Assembly: GCA_028287225.1 (NCBI GenBank)
Contig: JAQBPZ010000041.1
Coordinates: 1 to 6,448 of the forward strand
Length of the DNA: 6,448 bases
Origin: Gemmatimonadota bacterium
GTDB taxonomy: Bacteria > Gemmatimonadota > Gemmatimonadetes > Gemmatimonadales > Gemmatimonadaceae
Direction: 5' to 3'
Position 1 is the stretch's first letter. Each line of letters opens with the position of its first letter. Positions 1 through 6,448 of this stretch are shown piece after piece. The translations under genes were made by a program, and so were the position numbers. Under the pieces are notes generated by a model. That model was given only the letters and a program-made list of their open reading frames with translations. It had not been told where the DNA came from and did not search any database.

Positions 1-3000
1 CGACGGACGCCCTGCCGATCCGGAAGGGCACCCGGTAGCCGTACCGGCGCCGCTCGACCGTGATCGAGCGGCGCAGCCCTTCACCTCGGCGCACGCCGGA
101 TCGAGGAGAGGGAGACCCACGCGCGCGAGCTCCGCGTTCGTTGCCGCAAGGTCGGTCTTCCAGACCTCGCCCAGGCGTCGCTCGTAGCCCGCGAGCTCCC
201 GCGACAGGATGTCGAAGATCTCCGGCATGTTGTTCGTGGGCCGGCCGTCGCCGCGCTCGGCCATCGACATGAGCGTCGCCAGGCGGTTGTTGACGCGAAT
301 GGGGAAGTTGAGCGGGTCCTGCCCGCTCTGGTTCCGCACCTGGTAGATGTTCTCCTCCACCGTGGACGCACTCGTCCGCAGCGCGGCTCCGCGCGTGGCG
401 AGCGTGCTGTCCTTCGAGCGCGTGAGCCGGTCGTCGAGCTGCGCCTTCACCCGGCGGATGCCGATGATGGCGTTGTTCGCATCGTTCGTGCGGTCACGCA
501 CCCGGCGCGAGAAGGCGTACTGCGCGCGCAGGTCGGCGTCGGTGGCGGGGAGCCACGGGTTCCGCGCGACCGTGACCGGCGCGGTCAGCGTGCGCCCGTC
601 GGCGACGAGGCGTGCGGTGTAGCGGCCCGGAGGCAGCGCGGGGCCGTTCGTGCTGGCGCCCCAGAGGATCATCTTCGGGAACTGGGTGATTCCCTGCGCG
701 CGCCCGTCCCAGATGATCCGGTTGAGCCCCGCGGTCAGCGGAAGGAAGGCGCCACCGCGATTGCGGCGGCCCCCGCTCGCCGCGCTGTCCGCGCGGGCCG
801 AGTCCGGCTTCGCGGTGTCGGGCTCGAAGGTGCGGAGGACCGCTCCGGCAGAGTCGACGATCTCCAGCCGCGCCTTCGTGGGCGCCTTGGCCAGGTACCA
901 GCTGAGCGCGATGCCTGGGCCGGACCGCACCGCCGTGGGGGGCACGAAGAGCTGCGCGCCGCTCGCCAGCGACGCGGGCGTGGCCTGGCGGAGCGCCGCG
1001 ATGTCGTCGAGCACCCAGAAGCCGCGGCCGTGCGTGGCGATCACGAGCTCGTTCGGCTGCACGATCAGGTCGGCCACCGGAACGTCGGGCATGTTGAGGG
1101 ACAGCGACTGCCAGCTGGCGCCGTCGTCGTACGAGATGGAGACGCCGTGCTGCGTGGCCGCGTAGAGGAGGCCGCGCCGCGTGGGGTCGGCGCGCACCGC
1201 ATGCACGTACGCGTCGCGCCGGAGGCCGTTGACGATCCGGGTCCAGGTGCGGCCGAAGTCGGTGGTGCGGAAGATGTACGGCGAGAGGTCGTCCAGCAGC
1301 GGGCGGCGCACGCTCACGTACGCCGTGCCGGACTCGAACGCCGAGGCGTCGATCTGGCTCACGCGCCCGAAGGCGGGCATCTCGCTGGGCGTGACGTTGG
1401 TCCACGTCTTCCCGCCGTCGCGCGTGAGGTGCACCAGGCCGTCATCCGACCCGGTCCAGATCACCCGCGCATCGCGGCGTCCCGGCGCCACGCTGAAGAT
1501 CACGCCGTACACCTCGGGGCCGTTCATGTCGCCGGTGATCGGTCCGCCGCTCGGGCCCATCGTGCTTGGCTCGTGGCGGGTGAGGTCGCCGCTGATCGCC
1601 TGCCAGGTCTGGCCGGCGTCGGTCGTCTTCCACAGCCGCTGCGAGGACACATAGAGCGTCTTCGGATCCAGCGGGGAGAACAGGATGGGGAACGTCCACT
1701 GCCAGCGCTCGCGGATCGCGCTCGACGGCTCGCCGGAATAGAACCAGGGGTACGGGTTCACCTCGCGCGAGCTGCCGGTGCGACGGTCGAAGCGGTCGAC
1801 GTAGCCGCCGTTGTTCGTCCCCGAGTAGAACACGTCGATGTCGCGCGGGTCCGGGGCGATGTAGCCCGGCTCCCCGCCGCCCGCAATGTACGACACGGCC
1901 ATGCCCCCCGCCGTGATGTCGGCCGTGCTGTCGCGCCGCGCGCCACCGCCGCGACGACCCGCGGTGCCCAGCCCGAACGCCGCGGCGTTCCAGTTGTAGG
2001 GCACGCACAGCGTGGTGTTGTCCTGCTGCGAGCCGCAGACGTGATACGGCACGTGCGCGGTGGCTGCCACGTGATAGAACTGCTCGGTGGGGAAGTTCTG
2101 CGCCGACCACCGGGCGCCCGCCGTCGTCGACACCGCCCCGCCGCCGTCGTTGCCCACCACGAGGTGCTTCGGGTCGTCGGGGTCGATCCACAGGTCGTGG
2201 AAGTCGCCGTGCGTGCCGTTGTCGATGGCCGTCGTGGTCTTGCCCGCGTTGGTGGAGCGGAACATCGAGGTGTTCTGGAGATACACCATCCCCGTGTCGC
2301 GCGGGTCGGCGAAGACATGCGTGTAGTAGAATGCGCGCTGCCGGATCGCGCGGTCCTCGTTCACCAGCGTCCAGCTGCTGCCCGCGTCGTCGCTGCGGAA
2401 CAGGCCGCCCTTCTCGTTCTCCACGAGCGCGTACACGCGCTTCGGATTGGCGCCGGACACCGCCACGCCGATGCGGCCGATGACGCCCGCCGGCATGCCC
2501 GGTGCCCGCGTGAGCTCCGTCCAGTGCTCGCCGCCGTCGGCGCTGCGGAAGAGACCACTCCCCGCGCCGCCGCTCGACATGTGCGACTCGGTGCGATACG
2601 CCTCCCACAGCGCGGCATACAGCACGTCCGGATTCGTGCGGTCGATGCTGACGTCGATGGCCGCGGTCCGGTCGTCGCGGTAGAGCACCTTGCGCCATGA
2701 CCGGCCGCCGTCGGTGCTCTTGAACACGCCGCGCTCCTCGCTCGGCGCGCTGTACTTCCCGAACGACGCCACGTACACGACGTCCGGATTGCGCGGGTCG
2801 ATCCGGATCTTGGAGATCCCCTGCGAGTCGCGGAAGCCGACGTGCGTCCAGGTCTTGCCGCCGTCGCCGCTGCGATACACGCCGTCACCGGGCATGATGT
2901 TGCCGCGGATGCAGGTCTCGCCCATGCCGATGAACACGACGTCGGGATTGCTCTCGCTCACCGCGATGGCGCCGACGGACGCGCTGCCGAGCTGTCCATC

Positions 3001-3282
3001 CGTGACCGGCGCCCAGTGCTCGCCCGCGTCGGTGGTCTTCCACAGCCCGCCGCCGACGGCGCCGAAGTACGCCTCCTTCGGCCGGCCGCGCACGCCGCTC
3101 ACGGCAATGGAGCGGCCCCCGCGGTCGGGGCCGATGTTGCGCCACCGGTAGCCGCGCAGGAGCACGGAATCCACCGCGGCGCCGGCGGCGGGATGAGCGA
3201 CGGACACGGCCGGCGAGAGGGCCGCGGAGAGCACGGCGACGCCGAAACCGAGCGCGAGGAGCATGGAGCGACGAGATGACAT
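1..3282 (-). CDS. Secreted sortilin/VPS10-like Asp-box (BNR) beta-propeller protein, 3' end beyond window
   Basis: An ORF of 1094 codons with no stop before the left edge. ATG at 3282 is chosen because it gives a signal peptide: SRR, a hydrophobic stretch at residues 7-27, and probable cleavage after A29. An in-frame ATG at 3264 is an alternative. The mature start RGYRWRNIGPDRGGR is typical of bacterial BNR/sortilin-like proteins, often annotated as glycosyl hydrolases without proof. Asp-boxes (S/T-x-D-x-G-x-x-W) lie at residues 83-90, 138-145, 189-196, 247-254, 297-304, 553-560, 620-627, 673-680 and 717-724, with a degenerate one at 343-350. THGRGFWVLDD (750-760) closes the propeller part. 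A Ser/Arg/Gly-rich linker (about 821-845), a beta-like segment with LNRIIWDGR (853-861) and a helical C-terminal region (about 910-1055) follow. Cys416/426 and Cys1064/1070 could form disulfides. There is no obvious Shine-Dalgarno. The protein probably acts in the periplasm or outside the cell. The ligand or reaction is unknown and no catalytic residues can be assigned. The family call is firm; the 3' end is not. Confidence 0.9.
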   Translation of the reverse strand, partial: MSSRRSMLLALGFGVAVLSAALSPAVSVAHPAAGAAVDSVLLRGYRWRNIGPDRGGRSIAVSGVRGRPKEAYFGAVGGGLWKTTDAGEHWAPVTDGQLGSASVGAIAVSESNPDVVFIGMGETCIRGNIMPGDGVYRSGDGGKTWTHVGFRDSQGISKIRIDPRNPDVVYVASFGKYSAPSEERGVFKSTDGGRSWRKVLYRDDRTAAIDVSIDRTNPDVLYAALWEAYRTESHMSSGGAGSGLFRSADGGEHWTELTRAPGMPAGVIGRIGVAVSGANPKRVYALVENEKGGLFRSDDAGSSWTLVNEDRAIRQRAFYYTHVFADPRDTGMVYLQNTSMFRSTNAGKTTTAIDNGTHGDFHDLWIDPDDPKHLVVGNDGGGAVSTTAGARWSAQNFPTEQFYHVAATAHVPYHVCGSQQDNTTLCVPYNWNAAAFGLGTAGRRGGGARRDSTADITAGGMAVSYIAGGGEPGYIAPDPRDIDVFYSGTNNGGYVDRFDRRTGSSREVNPYPWFYSGEPSSAIRERWQWTFPILFSPLDPKTLYVSSQRLWKTTDAGQTWQAISGDLTRHEPSTMGPSGGPITGDMNGPEVYGVIFSVAPGRRDARVIWTGSDDGLVHLTRDGGKTWTNVTPSEMPAFGRVSQIDASAFESGTAYVSVRRPLLDDLSPYIFRTTDFGRTWTRIVNGLRRDAYVHAVRADPTRRGLLYAATQHGVSISYDDGASWQSLSLNMPDVPVADLIVQPNELVIATHGRGFWVLDDIAALRQATPASLASGAQLFVPPTAVRSGPGIALSWYLAKAPTKARLEIVDSAGAVLRTFEPDTAKPDSARADSAASGGRRNRGGAFLPLTAGLNRIIWDGRAQGITQFPKMILWGASTNGPALPPGRYTARLVADGRTLTAPVTVARNPWLPATDADLRAQYAFSRRVRDRTNDANNAIIGIRRVKAQLDDRLTRSKDSTLATRGAALRTSASTVEENIYQVRNQSGQDPLNFPIRVNNRLATLMSMAERGDGRPTNNMPEIFDILSRELAGYERRLGEVWKTDLAATNAELARVGLPLLDPACAEVKGCAARSRSSGAGTATGCPSGSAGRPS
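47..74. repeat. Perfect 10-bp inverted repeat, possible terminator hairpin
   Basis: Arms GCGCCGCTCG (47-56) and CGAGCGGCGC (65-74) are exact reverse complements around an 8-base loop (57-64). With nine of ten pairs G-C the hairpin would be very stable on either strand. No T-run follows on either side, so it is not a classical intrinsic terminator. It lies directly after the last convincing residues of the leftward gene (CAEVKGC, ending at 73), where a terminator would be expected, yet that frame has no stop before it. A convergent gene ending at the TAG at 36-38 would also place it between two gene ends. The repeat is certain; its function is a guess. Confidence 0.55.
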
Positions 3283-3325
3283 GAGGCGACAGTCTGGATT
3301 TGGGTGCGTCCGGCGGAACGACTCC

Positions 3326-3354
3326 ACAGTATGCCCCGGTCACAGGCTCGGCAA
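3326..3354 (-). promoter_or_regulatory. Candidate sigma70-type promoter of the sortilin-like gene
   Basis: Read on the minus strand, TTGCCG (3354-3349) is separated by 17 bases from TACTGT (3331-3326). The -35 keeps the TTG core. The -10 keeps the most important T, A and final T positions. Initiation would fall near 3319, giving a leader of about 37 bases before the ATG at 3282. The surrounding GC-rich sequence makes this AT-richer stretch stand out, but hexamers of this quality can occur by chance. Confidence 0.35.
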
Positions 3355-3427
3355 TTCGCCCGGCCATCTCCCATCCGGGCCCGCCGGCGTGGAATCGCGG
3401 GTGCCCCTCGGTCCCCAGCCCGGCGAC

Positions 3428-3463
3428 TAGAAGCCGGGTCGCCCGAGCGCTAGCTTCCCGGCC
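3428..3463 (+). promoter_or_regulatory. Candidate leaderless promoter of the pccB-accC cluster
   Basis: TAGCTT (3451-3456) fits the TANNNT -10 pattern and ends seven bases before the A of the ATG at 3464. Transcription would therefore begin at or next to the start codon. A weak -35-like TAGAAG lies at 3428-3433, 17 bases upstream. No Shine-Dalgarno precedes either the ATG at 3464 or the in-frame ATG at 3470, which fits a leaderless message. GCCGGG (3433-3438) and CCCGGC (3457-3462) form a 6-bp inverted repeat around the -10, which could be an operator or chance in such GC-rich DNA. Confidence 0.35.
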
Positions 3464-5014
<1,551 letters not shown>

Positions 5015-5016
5015 CC

Positions 5017-6448
5017 ATGTTCACCAAGGTCCTCGTCGCGAACCGCGGGGAGATCGCCCTCCGGGTGATCCGCGCGTGTCGCGAGCTCGGGGTGCGCAGC
5101 GTCGCGGTGTACTCCGAGGCGGACGCCCACGCGCCTCACGTTCGCGAGGCGGACGAGGCCGTGCTGCTCGGTCCCGCGCCGTCCAGCGAGTCGTACCTCA
5201 AGGGCGACGCGATCATCGCGGCCGCGAAGCGCACCGGCGCGCAGGCGGTGCATCCCGGCTACGGCTTCCTCTCCGAGCGCGAGTGGTTCGCGCGCGCCGT
5301 GCGCGACGCGGGCCTGGTGTGGATCGGCCCACCCGCGGAGGCGATCGCGGCGATGGGCAGCAAGACGGCGGCACGGGAGCTCGCGATCAGGGCGGGCACG
5401 CCGGTGGTTCCCGGCACCACGACCGCGCTGCGTGACGCCGACGAGGCGGCCACGGTGGCCGACGCCATGGGCTATCCCGTGCTGCTCAAGGCGGCCGCCG
5501 GCGGCGGTGGCAAGGGGATGCGCGTGGTGCACAAGCGCGACGAGCTCGCCGGCGCGCTCGCGTCGGCCCAGCGCGAGGCGAAGAACGCCTTCGGCGACGA
5601 CGCGGTGTACGTGGAGAAGTACATCGTGGGGCCGCGCCACGTGGAGATCCAGGTCCTCGGCGACCAGCACGGCACCATGCTGCACCTCGGCGAGCGCGAA
5701 TGCTCGGTGCAGCGGCGGCACCAGAAGATGATCGAGGAGGCGCCGAGCGTCGCCGTGAGCCCCGAGCTGCGCGCACGGATGGGCGCCGCCGCGGTGGCCG
5801 CGGCGAAGGCGGCGGGCTACGTGAACGCCGGCACCTGCGAGTTCCTGCTGGACGCGACGGGCGACTTCTACTTCCTGGAGATGAACACGCGCATCCAGGT
5901 GGAGCATCCGGTGACCGAGCTGGTCACGGGGATCGACCTGGTGCAGTGGCAGATCCGGATCGCGGCCGGCGAGAAGCTGCCCTTCGTGCAGTCGGAGATC
6001 GTGCCGAAGGGCTGGGCCATCGAATGCCGCATCACGAGCGAGGACCCGGCCAACGGGTTCCTTCCCTCCACCGGGCGGGTACAGTACCTCCACGTGCCGG
6101 GCGGGCCGGGGGTGCGCTGGGACAGCGGCATCGAGACGGGCAGCCAGATCTCGCTCTTCTACGACCCGATGCTCGCGAAGCTCATCGTGTGGGCGCCCAC
6201 CCGCGAGGCCGCGATCGAGCGCATGCATCGCGCGCTGCTCGAGCTCACCATCGAAGGCGTGGACACCTCGCGCGACTTCCACCTGCGCGTGATGGAAGAC
6301 GCCGACTTCCGCGCGGGCGCCATCGAGATCCAGTGGCTGGAGCGGCGCCTCGAGTCGCTGCTCAACGTGACGCCGCCGGAGAACGGGGTGCGTCTCGCCG
6401 CGATCGCCGCCGCGCTGCTCGCGGAGCGCGACCGCTCCGCGCCGCGGC
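5017..6448 (+). CDS. accC: Biotin carboxylase subunit of acyl-CoA carboxylase, cut by the right edge
   Basis: 477 codons are visible, still open. The enzyme carboxylates carrier-bound biotin with ATP and bicarbonate in the cytoplasm. The N-terminal domain (1 to about 110) starts KVLVANRGEIALRVIRA. The ATP-grasp domain follows, with Lys116, Lys158, the glycine loop GGGGKGM (162-168), His208, His235 and Lys237. Glu275 and Glu288 should bind metal. NTRIQVEHP (290-298) carries Asn290, Arg292, Gln294 and the base Glu296, and Arg338 lies in ECRITSED. All active-site residues known from E. coli AccC are present. The C domain ends near 445. The visible chain already exceeds the roughly 450 residues of E. 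coli AccC and continues into a helix (GVRLAAIAAALLAER), resembling either longer AccC proteins or alpha subunits of the PccA type with a fused biotin carrier. No biotin-attachment motif is visible. ATG 5017 lies two bases after the pccB stop. No strong Shine-Dalgarno is adjacent, so translational coupling is likely. Confidence 0.95.
   Translation, partial: MFTKVLVANRGEIALRVIRACRELGVRSVAVYSEADAHAPHVREADEAVLLGPAPSSESYLKGDAIIAAAKRTGAQAVHPGYGFLSEREWFARAVRDAGLVWIGPPAEAIAAMGSKTAARELAIRAGTPVVPGTTTALRDADEAATVADAMGYPVLLKAAAGGGGKGMRVVHKRDELAGALASAQREAKNAFGDDAVYVEKYIVGPRHVEIQVLGDQHGTMLHLGERECSVQRRHQKMIEEAPSVAVSPELRARMGAAAVAAAKAAGYVNAGTCEFLLDATGDFYFLEMNTRIQVEHPVTELVTGIDLVQWQIRIAAGEKLPFVQSEIVPKGWAIECRITSEDPANGFLPSTGRVQYLHVPGGPGVRWDSGIETGSQISLFYDPMLAKLIVWAPTREAAIERMHRALLELTIEGVDTSRDFHLRVMEDADFRAGAIEIQWLERRLESLLNVTPPENGVRLAAIAAALLAERDRSAPR

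Noticed and set aside
821..892. Biotin carrier, riboswitch, tRNA, CRISPR or mobile element anywhere in the window
   Set aside because: I looked for a biotinyl MKM motif, tRNA-like folds, spaced repeats and transposase motifs across the whole window and found none. The coordinates given are only a low-complexity stretch checked as an example.
494..1405. A 303-codon minus-strand frame inside the sortilin-like gene
   Set aside because: It is out of frame with the Asp-box protein on the same strand and its translation is Arg/Ala/His-rich low complexity.
1030..2700. A 556-codon open frame on the plus strand opposite the sortilin-like gene
   Set aside because: Its translation is rich in Arg, Ala, Val and His with no recognisable domain. 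It lies antisense to a gene with nine Asp-boxes and exists because stops are rare in GC-rich DNA.

Overview
The window comes from a very GC-rich bacterial chromosome (roughly 70 % GC by eye, with G or C at nearly every third codon position). It holds three protein genes. Their combination and style suggest Gemmatimonadota or a related group that is rich in large secreted BNR/sortilin-like proteins. That assignment is inferred from gene families and base composition, since no taxonomic marker gene is present.

Left half (1-3282, minus strand): one very long gene encodes a secreted Asp-box/BNR beta-propeller protein of the bacterial 'sortilin/VPS10-like, WD40/YVTN/BNR-like' family. It starts at 3282 with a signal peptide and stays open to the left edge. 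In the last 70 or so bases its reading frame loses coding character, while a neighbouring frame gains it, exactly at a perfect 10-bp inverted repeat (47-74).

Middle (3283-3463): a 181-bp divergent intergenic region. It carries a plausible sigma70-type promoter for the leftward gene. Immediately before the rightward gene there is a TANNNT element placed as expected for a leaderless transcript.

Right half (3464-6448, plus strand): a two-gene acyl-CoA carboxylase cluster. The first gene is a complete carboxyltransferase beta subunit with propionyl-CoA-type signatures (pccB). Two bases after its stop comes a biotin carboxylase subunit (accC-type), cut by the right edge after 477 codons. Biotin carboxylase charges biotin on a carrier protein using ATP and bicarbonate, and the carboxyltransferase moves the carboxyl group to propionyl-CoA to give methylmalonyl-CoA. 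The biotin carrier is not in the window; it should be a domain of, or a gene just after, the truncated accC.

No RNA genes, mobile elements, CRISPR arrays or clearly novel system were seen. The content is mostly ordinary, and the left edge is the part most worth a second look.
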